Positions 31,752-39,756 of a stretch of DNA of 64,000 bases are shown in pieces. The notes beneath the pieces are model-generated. The model was not told the origin of the DNA and searched no databases. It was given only the letters and a program-made list of their open reading frames with translations. The DNA is from Leifsonia sp. NPDC080035 (GTDB taxonomy: Bacteria > Actinomycetota > Actinomycetes > Actinomycetales > Microbacteriaceae). Each line of letters opens with the position of its first letter. Within the stretch, counting starts at the first letter, position 1. The stretch lies in contig NZ_CP157390.1 in the NCBI RefSeq assembly GCF_040050925.1, positions 496,001 through 560,000 on the forward strand, given 5' to 3'. The translations under genes were made by a program, and so were the position numbers.

Positions 31752-32307
31752 TCGAGTCGACGATCGCGTCGAACAGCTCCAGGTAGAGGTCGGGGTCGGT
31801 GACCATTGGCGCATTCACCCGCAGGTGGATGATCCGCTCGCCGTCCGGCGCCTCGAACCGGTAGTCGGCGAGCAGTTCGGGCGCCGACTCCTCCTCGTAG
31901 GTCGTCTGCCGCACGCTCGAGCGCCTGCGGACGGGGCCGAACGAGAACGCGAGCGGTTCCCCGTCCGGGAAGGCCCGCTCCAGCCGCGCCTCCGCGTCGT
32001 CACCCGCGGGCAGCGCCTCGCGCGCCATCACGATCGACGCAGGGAACGGGACGCCGGGGAGGATCTCCATGGACATCGCGAGCGCGAACGCGTCGGAGTC
32101 CTCGGCGAGCGCGACCAGCTTCTCCAGCTCCGCCTTCGCCGTCCGGCGGACGCGGGCAAGGCGGTCGGCCCGGCCGACGCGCTCGCTGACCAGCCGGGCG
32201 ATACTCCGCGCGGAGCGTTCCGGGTCGTTCAGCGGGATCATCGCCCAGGTGCCGGGGAAGACGATCGTGAGCTCGTCCTCGACGGTCACGGACCGCGCGT
32301 CGCTCAT
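31711..32307 (-). CDS. T7SS-locus protein of 198 residues, possible Mog1/PsbP-like fold
   Basis: There is no signal peptide or membrane segment. The start ELTIVFPGTWAMIPLND and the end YLELFDAIVDSISFRAPLE resemble the first strand and last helix-strand of Mog1/PsbP/LpqN-type folds. Between them are SARLVSERVGRADRL-like helices and LRVNAPMVTDPDLYL. The ATG at 32305-32307 overlaps the stop of the preceding gene (ATGA), so the pair is made together. It is the last of four minus-strand genes: WXG100-like, substrate-like, then these two. Chaperone, immunity or assembly roles all fit. Identification of the fold is by eye only. Confidence 0.5.
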   Translation of the reverse strand: MSDARSVTVEDELTIVFPGTWAMIPLNDPERSARSIARLVSERVGRADRLARVRRTAKAELEKLVALAEDSDAFALAMSMEILPGVPFPASIVMAREALPAGDDAEARLERAFPDGEPLAFSFGPVRRRSSVRQTTYEEESAPELLADYRFEAPDGERIIHLRVNAPMVTDPDLYLELFDAIVDSISFRAPLERPAAG

Positions 32308-32912
32308 GCCGCCTCCCCGAGGGTGACGCGGACGGAGTCGGCGATCGCCTGCGTCTCGGCGACCATGTCGTCGAAGCCGCCGATGAACCCGGAGCGGAAG
32401 ATCGTGTGGAACGCCTGCGCGGCGCCGACCGGGAAGATCGCGAACACGACCCGCTGCTCCAGCAGCGCGTCCCCGGCCGCGTCGTCCTCCAGCGCGGTCA
32501 GGTGGGTGAAGCCGACGAGCTCGCCGAGGGGATGCGCGGTCCGCCACGAGCGGTAGCCGATCACCTCGTAGCCCGGCTCCCTGTGCGCGCTCTCGGCGTC
32601 GGTCGCGGCGAGGTAGCTCTCGGGGGTGTCGTCGACCTCCAGCCGGAGCAGCTCGTACGTCTGGTAGGCGGAGATGACCCCGGCGGTCGGCTCGGGGACG
32701 TAGACCCTGGCGCGCGTCGCGCCCGTCGGGTCCTCGGCGTGCAGCACCTGCTGCAGCACGCGGAGCTGCGCCGCCATGCCCGGGGACGCGAGCGCAGACG
32801 CCAGCCGCTCCGGCCAGTCGTCCGAGCCCGGCTCGCCGAGCAGCTCGACGTCGAACCAGCCCTCCGGCGCCTCGAAGGAGATGTCGACGATGTCGCGCGG
32901 CCTCAGTGACAT
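32304..32912 (-). CDS. T7SS-locus protein of 202 residues, possible Mog1/PsbP-like fold
   Basis: The product is cytoplasmic by sequence. It begins RPRDIVDISFEAPEGWFDVE, the I-F-x-P-x-W pattern of Mog1/PsbP/LpqN-like proteins. It continues with LELLRLEVDDTPESYLAAT-like central parts and ends GFIGGFDDMVAETQAIADSV, a helix like that at the end of its downstream partner. The two products are similar in layout and length and may be distant paralogues. It starts four bases after the stop of the 457-residue putative substrate and is coupled to the next gene by ATGA, so the three are probably one functional set. Confidence 0.5.
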   Translation of the reverse strand: MSLRPRDIVDISFEAPEGWFDVELLGEPGSDDWPERLASALASPGMAAQLRVLQQVLHAEDPTGATRARVYVPEPTAGVISAYQTYELLRLEVDDTPESYLAATDAESAHREPGYEVIGYRSWRTAHPLGELVGFTHLTALEDDAAGDALLEQRVVFAIFPVGAAQAFHTIFRSGFIGGFDDMVAETQAIADSVRVTLGEAA

Positions 32913-32916
32913 CCGC

Positions 32917-34290
32917 TCAGCCTCCCCAGACGTTGTTGGACTTGTACGTCGGCGTGTACCTGTCGGCGTGGTCGACCGCGAACTTGGTCAGGTCGACGCT
33001 CGGCAGCTTCGGGGCGTCCGAGTGCGCAGGGCCGCCGCTGAACTTGTTCACGAGCGTGTCGATGGAGTTCGGCACGTTCGCCAGCCCCGCGGCCTTGTTG
33101 TACAGCGCGCTGCCCTGATGGTACGCGACGACCGCCGTGAGCGGGTTCCGCCACTGGAGGTCGCGGGCGTCGTGGATCACGGCCGACGTCATGTTCTTGT
33201 CGATGCCGAGCAGCGTGCGCATCGCCTTCATCTTGTCCGCGCCGTCCGTGACCAGCGCCCGGTAGGCCTCGCGCTGGCCCGCGGCGGACTCGCCGGCCGC
33301 CTGCCAGATCTTGACCGGGTTGACGTCGTCCAGCGGCTTCTGGAACAGCTTGCTTCTCGCCGACGTCATCAGCCGGTCGGCGATGCGCAGCTTGAGCGCG
33401 TCCTGGGAGGTGCGCTGCGCACCGGCGGCGAGCTTCGGGACGCGGGCCAGACTCTTGACGCGCGCGGCCTTGCCGAGGAACGCGAAGATCCGTCCGCCGA
33501 AGAGGCTGAGCGCGACACCGACGGCGGCGCCGACGATGCCGAGGATGCTGCCCTCGCCCTTCGCGTACTTGACCACTGCGTCCACCAGCTTGATGACGGA
33601 GGCGACGAGGGCGATGACGACGAGGACCTGGCCGAGGATGGGCACCCAGGAGAAGAAGATCGCGAGCACGCCGGCGATGTCGCCGATGGTGCTGATCACA
33701 TCCATGACCTTGTCCCAGAACCCGGGGTTCTTCAGACCGTTGTTGTGGTGGTCGACGACGTCGACGATCGCGTCGACCGCTTTCCTCGCCGCGCCGTCCT
33801 TCTTGTCCTTGGCGTCGTACCAGGCCTGGTGGGCGGCCTGCAGGGCGGCGTTCGCGTCCCTGGCGGCGTCGTCGGCGTCGTCCGCCGACTTCTTGGCCGT
33901 GGACGCGTCGTCGGGCTTGGCGTTCTGGGCGTCGGTGTGCGCGGTCTTCGCCGCCGTCTTCGCCGCGTCGGCGTCGGCCTGCTTGCTGTTGATCAGGGCG
34001 ATGGCCTTGTCGGCGTCGTCCTTCGCCTCGCGGAGGGAGGCGGCGTAGGCGATGAGCGCGGACGCGGTCTTCGCGTAGCGGTCCTTGGCCTTCGAGATGT
34101 CGTCCGCGGTGTCCTTGGACATCTCCTTGAGCTTGTCGACCGCTTGAGATTTGTAGCCATCGACGTCGTGGATCTTGTTCAGCTCCTTCGACGCCCGCTG
34201 GATGGCCTCGCCGATCGCCTGGTAGTGCTTGGCCTTGGTCTCGAGCAGGTCGGGGTCGCCGGTCAGCGGCTGGAATTCCTTGTCACTCAC
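32917..34290 (-). CDS. Putative T7SS-secreted protein (T7SS signal domain, helical, with hydrophobic segment)
   Basis: The 457-residue product starts FQPLTGDPDLLETKAKHYQA, a pattern found at the N-terminus of many actinobacterial putative T7SS substrates. Residues 1-165 are strongly helical and rich in Ala, Asp and Lys (DADAAKTAAKTAHTDAQNAK). Residues ~190-270 contain two or three hydrophobic segments (VLAIFFSWVPILGQVLVVIA, SILGIVGAAVGVALSLFGG). The C-terminal ~180 residues show no toxin motif I know. No WXG motif is seen. It follows the small WXG100-like gene at 34310 by 19 bases, like the small-partner plus large-substrate pairs of T7SS effectors. Two coupled genes follow. It may be a structural or toxin substrate. 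Confidence 0.6.
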   Translation of the reverse strand: MSDKEFQPLTGDPDLLETKAKHYQAIGEAIQRASKELNKIHDVDGYKSQAVDKLKEMSKDTADDISKAKDRYAKTASALIAYAASLREAKDDADKAIALINSKQADADAAKTAAKTAHTDAQNAKPDDASTAKKSADDADDAARDANAALQAAHQAWYDAKDKKDGAARKAVDAIVDVVDHHNNGLKNPGFWDKVMDVISTIGDIAGVLAIFFSWVPILGQVLVVIALVASVIKLVDAVVKYAKGEGSILGIVGAAVGVALSLFGGRIFAFLGKAARVKSLARVPKLAAGAQRTSQDALKLRIADRLMTSARSKLFQKPLDDVNPVKIWQAAGESAAGQREAYRALVTDGADKMKAMRTLLGIDKNMTSAVIHDARDLQWRNPLTAVVAYHQGSALYNKAAGLANVPNSIDTLVNKFSGGPAHSDAPKLPSVDLTKFAVDHADRYTPTYKSNNVWGG

Positions 34291-34309
34291 TTCTTCTCCG
34301 CTCCCTGCT

Positions 34310-34597
34310 TCACTTCTTCTCTTCGAGGGCCTTGGCGAGGTCGCCGTCCACCTTGGTGAAGTTGTCCGCCACGGCCGCGATGACCTTCTGGACGTTCTCC
34401 ACGTTCTCGGTCATGCTCTTGCGCTTCTCGTTCCACTTGTGCGCGAAGTCGCGCACGTGGCCGGCGAGCTCGTCGTGGCCGGTCGCGTCGGCGACGGAGT
34501 CGCTGAAGTCGTCTGCGTTGTGGAACTCGCGCACGACGGCGTCGAGGTCGTCGCGCAGCTGGACGAGTTCGTCGAGCTTGAGTACGAGGTCGGACAC
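34310..34597 (-). CDS. WXG100-like small helical protein
   Basis: The product of 95 residues is almost all helix. Two helices flank residues 38-46 (ATGHDELAG). Trp55 is present in AHKWNEKRK, but no WXG follows. It resembles the small partner proteins of T7SS substrates. The GTG at 34595-34597 gives VSDLVLKLDELVQLRDDLDA and has AGGGGG five bases before it; an ATG at 34621 would add eight residues with a less well placed site. Its promoter region, shared with the ATPase gene, contains two palindrome copies. It heads the four-gene minus-strand group. Confidence 0.6.
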   Translation of the reverse strand: MSDLVLKLDELVQLRDDLDAVVREFHNADDFSDSVADATGHDELAGHVRDFAHKWNEKRKSMTENVENVQKVIAAVADNFTKVDGDLAKALEEKK

Positions 34598-34654
34598 TTC
34601 TTCCCCCTTGGTCACGGGCATCCTGCCTTCAGCAACCTACCCGGGTGGGCCACG

Positions 34655-34726
34655 CGCATCCATGGGGAGCGGTCCCCATCCGGTGGGACAGAACCCAAGC
34701 CGCATCCATGGGGAGCGGTCCCCATC
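34655..34726. repeat. 26-bp direct repeat carrying two T7SS-locus palindromes
   Basis: Bases 34655-34680 are repeated exactly at 34701-34726. Each unit contains ATGGGGAGCGGTCCCCAT (34662-34679 and 34708-34725), with 7-bp inverted arms around GCGG. The copies are 46 bases apart. Relative to the presumed ATPase transcript start at 34762 they are centred near -91 and -45, positions typical of activator sites. Confidence 0.65.
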
Positions 34727-34731
34727 GTCGT

Positions 34732-34754
34732 CCACGCGCGCGCGTGGGTATGGT
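34732..34754 (+). promoter_or_regulatory. ATPase gene core promoter with a palindromic spacer
   Basis: TATGGT (34749-34754) lies seven bases before the GTG at 34762. The 16 bases before it (34732-34747) are a perfect palindrome, CCACGCGCGCGCGTGG. No -35 consensus is present, so the promoter probably needs an activator. Confidence 0.45.
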
Positions 34755-34761
34755 GCGTATC

Positions 34762-37700
34762 GTGCGCCTGAAACTCACCCTCGCCCGTTCCGCCGGAAGC
34801 ACGGACGACATCGTCGTCACCGCCGACGCCGCCGCCAGCATCTCCGAGATCGCCGCGACCATCGGCCGCATCGACCCGAAGCGCACGGGCACGCTCGCCG
34901 ACGACGCCGCGCTCACCCTGCGCGCGCAGCTGCCCGGCCAGGCCGAGCCGCTGATCCTGCCGCCGGACGCCCCGGTCGGCGAGGCGTGGATCGGGAGCGG
35001 CGCGACGGTCGCCCTCGCGGATGCCGGCCTGCACTACGCGCCCCCGGAGCTCGGCGAGACGCCGGTGCTCGCGACCCTGCGCATCCTGAGCGGTCCGGAC
35101 GCCGGGCGCGACTTCCCGCTGCGCTCGGGCTCGACGGTGCTCGGCCGCGACGAGGGCTGCGACATCGTGCTGCAGGACCCGCTGGTGTCGAAGCGGCACG
35201 TCCGCTTCGAGGCGGGCGACGGTGTGGAGGTGGTCGACCTCGGCTCGGCGAACGGCGTCGTCGTCGACGGTGGCCTGGTCACCCGGTTCACCGTGCGCCG
35301 CTCCGAGACGCTGCTGATCGGCGACACCGAGGTGGAGCTGTCGGTCGCGGCGGGATCGGAGGCGCCGCAGGCGACGCCGACCGCCGGGCCGGTGTTCTTC
35401 AACCGGTCGCCGCGGGTGGAGCGCCGCTACACCGGGCAGGTGTTCCAGGCGCCGGAGGTGCCGGGAGAGAAGGACGACCCGCCCTTCCCGCTGCTGGCGA
35501 TGATCGCGCCCGTGCTGCTCGGCGGCGCGATGTTCTTCATCACCCGCCAGCCGACGACGCTGCTGTTCGTACTGCTGTCCCCTGTGATGCTGATCGGCAA
35601 CTACGTGGCGAGCCGCACCAGGGGAAAGCGCAAGCTGAAGAAGCAGATCGCCGTGTTCGAGCAGCGTCTCGCGGCGCTCACGGACAAGCTGGACGAGGAG
35701 CGTGTCCGGGAGACGGAGCTGCGTCGAGCGGAGACGCCGACGACGGCGGACGCGCTGTCCCAGGCCGTGCTGCGCGGGCCGCTGCTGTGGACCCGGCGCC
35801 CCGAGCACTGGTCGTTCCTGAACCTGCAGCTCGGGCGCGGCTCGATGACCTCGCGCAACAGCATCCAGTCGAGCGAACGCGGCGAGCTCATCCCGGAGTT
35901 CCAGGAGCGCCTGGATGCGGTGATCCGCTCGCACGAGCGCGTCGAGGACGTGCCGGTGCTCGACAACCTCTACGAGTCGGGCGCCCTCGGCATCGCAGGA
36001 CCCGCGGAGCACGCGGCGGGGTCGGTCAACTCGGTGCTCGTGCAGCTGACCGCGCTGCACTCCCCCGCCGAGCTCGCCGTCGCCGCACTGGTCTCGCCGC
36101 GCTGGTCGAAGGAGCTGGGCTGGCTGAAGTGGATGCCGCACACCTCCTCCCCGCACAGCCCGGTCGCCGGAGGACACCTGGCCGACAGCGCATCGAGCGC
36201 GGCGAGCGTGCTGAGCGCGCTCGAGGGGCTCGTGGAGGAGCGCCTGGCCACGGCGAAGCGGTCCGCGCAGCGCCGCGGAGCGATGGAGCAGGAGCGCGCG
36301 GCGCTCGAGCGCGGCGCCGAGGTCGGCGGCGGCCAGACGGTCGACGGCACGCCGTCCCCGGTGCCCGCCGTCGTCGTCGTCATCTCCGACGACGTCGCCC
36401 TCGATCGGGCCCGGCTCGTGCAGTTCGCGGAGGCCGCCGCCGACGCCGGTGTGTTCCCGGTCTGGATCTCCGACGACGTGGCGGCGCTCCCCGCCGTGTG
36501 CCGCACGTACCTCGCGCACACCGACCAGCCACACCGCGCCACCGCCGGCTTCGTGCGGCTGGGCGAGACGGTGACCGACGTCGTGACCGAGCCGGTCTCC
36601 GCCGCGACCGCGCTCGACTACGCGCGCCGGATGGCCCCGGTCATCGACGCGGGCGCCCTCGTCGCCGACGCCAGCGATCTGCCGCGCTCGGTGTCCCTCG
36701 TCACGCTGCTCGGCCACGAGCTGGCGGAGTCGTCGTCCGCGGTCATCGACCGCTGGCGGCAGAACGCGTCCATCCACGACCGCTCCTCAAGCGCTCGGCC
36801 CGCCAAACGCCGGCCGGGGACGCTGCGCGCGACCATCGGGTCGGCAGGGGTCGACCCGATGCACCTGGACCTGCGCACGCAGGGTCCGCACGCGCTCGTG
36901 GGCGGCACGACCGGCGCCGGTAAGAGCGAATTCCTGCAGGCGTGGGTGCTCGGGATGGCGGCGGAGTACAGCCCCGACAGGGTCACCTTCCTCTTCGTCG
37001 ACTACAAGGGCGGCTCCGCCTTCGCCGACTGCGTCAACCTGCCGCACTGCGTCGGCCTCGTCACCGACCTCTCCCCGCACCTCGTGCGCCGTGCGCTGAC
37101 CAGCCTCCGCGCCGAGCTGCACCACCGCGAGCACCTGCTCAACCGCAAGAAGGCCAAGGATCTGCTGGAGCTGGAGAAGCGCGGCGACCCGGACAGCCCT
37201 CCCGCGCTCGTGCTCGTGATCGACGAGTTCGCCGCGCTCGTCGGCGAGGTGCCCGAGTTCGTCGACGGCGTCGTGGACATCGCCCAGCGCGGACGCTCGC
37301 TCGGCATCCACCTGATCATGGCGACGCAGCGACCCGCCGGCGTGATCAAGGACAACCTGCGCGCCAACACCAACCTGCGCATCGCGCTGCGGATGGCGGA
37401 CGAGTCCGACAGCCAGGACGTCGTCGGGGTGCCGGACGCGGCGCACTTCGACCAGGGGCTGCCGGGCCGCGGGATGGCGAAGACCGGTCCCGGCCGGCTG
37501 ACCACCTTCCAGTCGGCGTACGGCGGCGGCTGGACGACCCGCGAGCCGGAACGAGCGGGCATCGAGGTCGCCGAGCTGAGGTTCGGCGGCGAGGTGCGCT
37601 GGGAGGAGGAGCGCCCGGCCGAGCAGCCGGACCGCGACCTCGGCCCGACGGACCAGCAACGTCTGGTCGCCTCGATCGTGCGCGCCCACAGCGCGGCGCG

Positions 37701-39243
37701 CATCCCCGCGCCCCGCCGCCCGTGGCTCGACGAGCTCGCCGCGGGCTACGACCTCGGCCTGCTGCGGCAGCGCACGGACGCGGAACTGCTGCTCGGCGTC
37801 TCCGACATCCCGGACCGTCAGGAGCAGCGCCCGGTGTACTTCCGGCCGGACGTGGACGGCAACCTGGCCATCTACGGCACCGGCGGCTCCGGCAAGTCCA
37901 CGGTGCTGCGCACCATCGCCTCCGCCGCGGCGATCACGCCGCGCGGCGGCCCCGTGCACGTCTACGGCCTCGACTTCGGCGCGGGCAGCCTGCGGATGCT
38001 GGAGAAGCTGCCGCACGTCGGCTCGATCATCCCTGGCGACGACGCCGAGCGGATCATCCGGCTGTTCCGCACGCTGAAGCAGACGCTGGAGGAGCGCGGC
38101 CCGCGCTACGCGGAGGCGAACGCGTCCAGCATCACAGAGTACCGGTCGCTGACCGGGCGCCTGGACGAGCCGCGCATCCTGCTGCTGGTGGACGGCTTCC
38201 CGAGCTTCCGCGAGGACTTCGAGATCCCGGCGGGCCGCTCGCAGTGGTACGACGTGTTCCGCGACATCCTGGCCGACGGCCGCCGGCTCGGGATGCACGT
38301 CGCGCTCACCGGCGACCGTGCGGGCGCCGTGCCGACGGCGATCGGCGCGCTCGTGCAGCGCCGGGTCGTGTTGCGGCTCGCCGAGGACGGCTACGGGATG
38401 CTCGACGTGCCGAACGACATCCTCTCGCCCGCGTCCCCTCCCGGCCGCGCGATCGTGGACGGCTTCGAGACGCAGATCGCCGTGCTCGGCGGCTCCCGCG
38501 CCGTGTCCGACCAGTCCGAGGCGGTGCGGAGGCTCGCCGAGGCGATGGAGCGGGCGGGCATCCGGCCGGCGCCGGCCATCGGGTCGCTGCCGAAGGAGGT
38601 GCCGCTGTCCTCGCTGCCGGTCGCGCACGGCGACAGCCCGGTGCTCGGCGTCAGCGACGTGGACCTCGGCCCGTACGGGTTCGAGCCGAGCGGGACGATG
38701 CTGGTCGCAGGCCCACCGGCGAGCGGCCGGACCACCGCGCTCGCGACGCTCGCGTCCTCGCTCGCGCGCTTCGACCCGCAGGCGCGGCTCTACTACCTTG
38801 GCTCGTCGCGGTCGCCGCTCGCCGCCTCCCCGCTGTGGGCGGGCACGGCGCTCACGCCCGCCGACGCCGCCGAGCTCGCGAAGGACCTCACGGCGGCCGT
38901 CACCGATCCGGACACCGAGGGCAGGATCGCGGTGTTCGTGGAGAGCATCGGCGACTTCCTGCAGACCCCGGCCGACTCCCCGATCGTGGAGCTGGTGCGC
39001 GCCGCACGCCGCAGCGACCATCTGCTGGTTGCCGAGGCGGAGACGAGCGCGTGGGGGTCGTCGTGGCCGCTGCTCGGCGAGGTGAAGAACGGGCGGCGCG
39101 GGATCCTGCTGCAGCCGGACTCGATGGAGGGCGACCTGCTGCTGAAGACGCCGCTGCCGCGGCTGAACAGGTCGGAGTTCCCTCCCGGACGCGGGATGTA
39201 CATCCACAAGGGCACGTTCACGCGGGTGCAGCTGCCGGTGTGA
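34762..39243 (+). CDS. T7SS ATPase: FHA domain fused to EccC/EssC-type FtsK/SpoIIIE protein
   Basis: The motor of a type VII secretion system has 1,493 residues. An N-terminal ~100-residue beta-rich domain precedes an FHA domain (about 105-195) with VLGRDEGCDIVLQDP, SKRHVRF and DLGSANGVVVDG. Two membrane helices lie at about 240-285. Three FtsK/SpoIIIE modules follow. Module 1 has an intact Walker A (GGTTGAGKSE, Lys721) and Walker B (LVLVIDEFAALVGE). Module 2 has GTGGSGKST (Lys1045). Module 3 has GPPASGRTT, with Arg1323 in place of the lysine. The fused FHA layout is like firmicute EssC/YukB rather than mycobacterial EccCa/EccCb. GTG 34762 is chosen from the TATGGT box; ATG 34750 is possible. 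It abuts the convergent 39247 gene by three bases. Confidence 0.88.
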   Translation: MRLKLTLARSAGSTDDIVVTADAAASISEIAATIGRIDPKRTGTLADDAALTLRAQLPGQAEPLILPPDAPVGEAWIGSGATVALADAGLHYAPPELGETPVLATLRILSGPDAGRDFPLRSGSTVLGRDEGCDIVLQDPLVSKRHVRFEAGDGVEVVDLGSANGVVVDGGLVTRFTVRRSETLLIGDTEVELSVAAGSEAPQATPTAGPVFFNRSPRVERRYTGQVFQAPEVPGEKDDPPFPLLAMIAPVLLGGAMFFITRQPTTLLFVLLSPVMLIGNYVASRTRGKRKLKKQIAVFEQRLAALTDKLDEERVRETELRRAETPTTADALSQAVLRGPLLWTRRPEHWSFLNLQLGRGSMTSRNSIQSSERGELIPEFQERLDAVIRSHERVEDVPVLDNLYESGALGIAGPAEHAAGSVNSVLVQLTALHSPAELAVAALVSPRWSKELGWLKWMPHTSSPHSPVAGGHLADSASSAASVLSALEGLVEERLATAKRSAQRRGAMEQERAALERGAEVGGGQTVDGTPSPVPAVVVVISDDVALDRARLVQFAEAAADAGVFPVWISDDVAALPAVCRTYLAHTDQPHRATAGFVRLGETVTDVVTEPVSAATALDYARRMAPVIDAGALVADASDLPRSVSLVTLLGHELAESSSAVIDRWRQNASIHDRSSSARPAKRRPGTLRATIGSAGVDPMHLDLRTQGPHALVGGTTGAGKSEFLQAWVLGMAAEYSPDRVTFLFVDYKGGSAFADCVNLPHCVGLVTDLSPHLVRRALTSLRAELHHREHLLNRKKAKDLLELEKRGDPDSPPALVLVIDEFAALVGEVPEFVDGVVDIAQRGRSLGIHLIMATQRPAGVIKDNLRANTNLRIALRMADESDSQDVVGVPDAAHFDQGLPGRGMAKTGPGRLTTFQSAYGGGWTTREPERAGIEVAELRFGGEVRWEEERPAEQPDRDLGPTDQQRLVASIVRAHSAARIPAPRRPWLDELAAGYDLGLLRQRTDAELLLGVSDIPDRQEQRPVYFRPDVDGNLAIYGTGGSGKSTVLRTIASAAAITPRGGPVHVYGLDFGAGSLRMLEKLPHVGSIIPGDDAERIIRLFRTLKQTLEERGPRYAEANASSITEYRSLTGRLDEPRILLLVDGFPSFREDFEIPAGRSQWYDVFRDILADGRRLGMHVALTGDRAGAVPTAIGALVQRRVVLRLAEDGYGMLDVPNDILSPASPPGRAIVDGFETQIAVLGGSRAVSDQSEAVRRLAEAMERAGIRPAPAIGSLPKEVPLSSLPVAHGDSPVLGVSDVDLGPYGFEPSGTMLVAGPPASGRTTALATLASSLARFDPQARLYYLGSSRSPLAASPLWAGTALTPADAAELAKDLTAAVTDPDTEGRIAVFVESIGDFLQTPADSPIVELVRAARRSDHLLVAEAETSAWGSSWPLLGEVKNGRRGILLQPDSMEGDLLLKTPLPRLNRSEFPPGRGMYIHKGTFTRVQLPV

Positions 39244-39246
39244 CGC

Positions 39247-39741
39247 TCACTCGTCGTCGTCGCGCTCCCACGGCCAGCGCGGGCGGCCGCGCTGCTGGAA
39301 CCGGCCGACCAGAACCAGCTGGTAGAGCAGGGTCACCACGAACGCGGCGACGGCGACGGTGAGCGAGTACCAGCTGAGCAGCTGGTCGAACGCGAACAGG
39401 AAGTAGTGGAACGGCTGGCTCGGGTCACCGGCCGCGCCGACCACACCGCCGGCGCCGATGTAGACCGCGTAGCAGGCGACCGCGACGCCGAACGCGACAC
39501 CGGGGGCGACGCGCTGTGCGGCACCGGGCACGCGCCGGCCGAGCACGATCAGGAAGACCAGCAGCATCACGACCGCGGCGCCGGTCATCACCGGGCCGAC
39601 CAGCGGCCCCGCCGACGGGTCGGCGATCACCTCGGTGTTCGTGGCCAGCGAGATCAGGCCGAACGCCGCGACCAGCACCGCCAGGTAGAGCCCGGCCGCG
39701 AAGCACGCGACGACCGTCGTGTACGCGCGCTCGTCACGCAT
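39247..39741 (-). CDS. Small membrane protein, four helices, DUF6121-like
   Basis: The 164-residue product has four hydrophobic segments at about residues 8-32, 47-68, 77-103 and 118-147, and ends in a charged tail (QQRGRPRWPWERDDDE). It resembles a group of Microbacteriaceae membrane proteins of unknown role; the DUF number is from memory. The ATG at 39739-39741 lies 15 bases after the stop of the upstream Pro/Ala-rich gene, so they are likely co-transcribed. A link to the T7SS locus is possible only by position. Confidence 0.55.
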   Translation of the reverse strand: MRDERAYTTVVACFAAGLYLAVLVAAFGLISLATNTEVIADPSAGPLVGPVMTGAAVVMLLVFLIVLGRRVPGAAQRVAPGVAFGVAVACYAVYIGAGGVVGAAGDPSQPFHYFLFAFDQLLSWYSLTVAVAAFVVTLLYQLVLVGRFQQRGRPRWPWERDDDE

Positions 39742-39756
39742 CCGGCTGTGCTCCGA

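Noticed and set aside
30542..32912. Polymorphic toxin-immunity cassette
   Set aside because: A toxin C-terminal domain could not be recognised in the 457-residue protein, and the two following proteins resemble each other more than a toxin and its immunity partner would suggest. Left as an open possibility, not a call.
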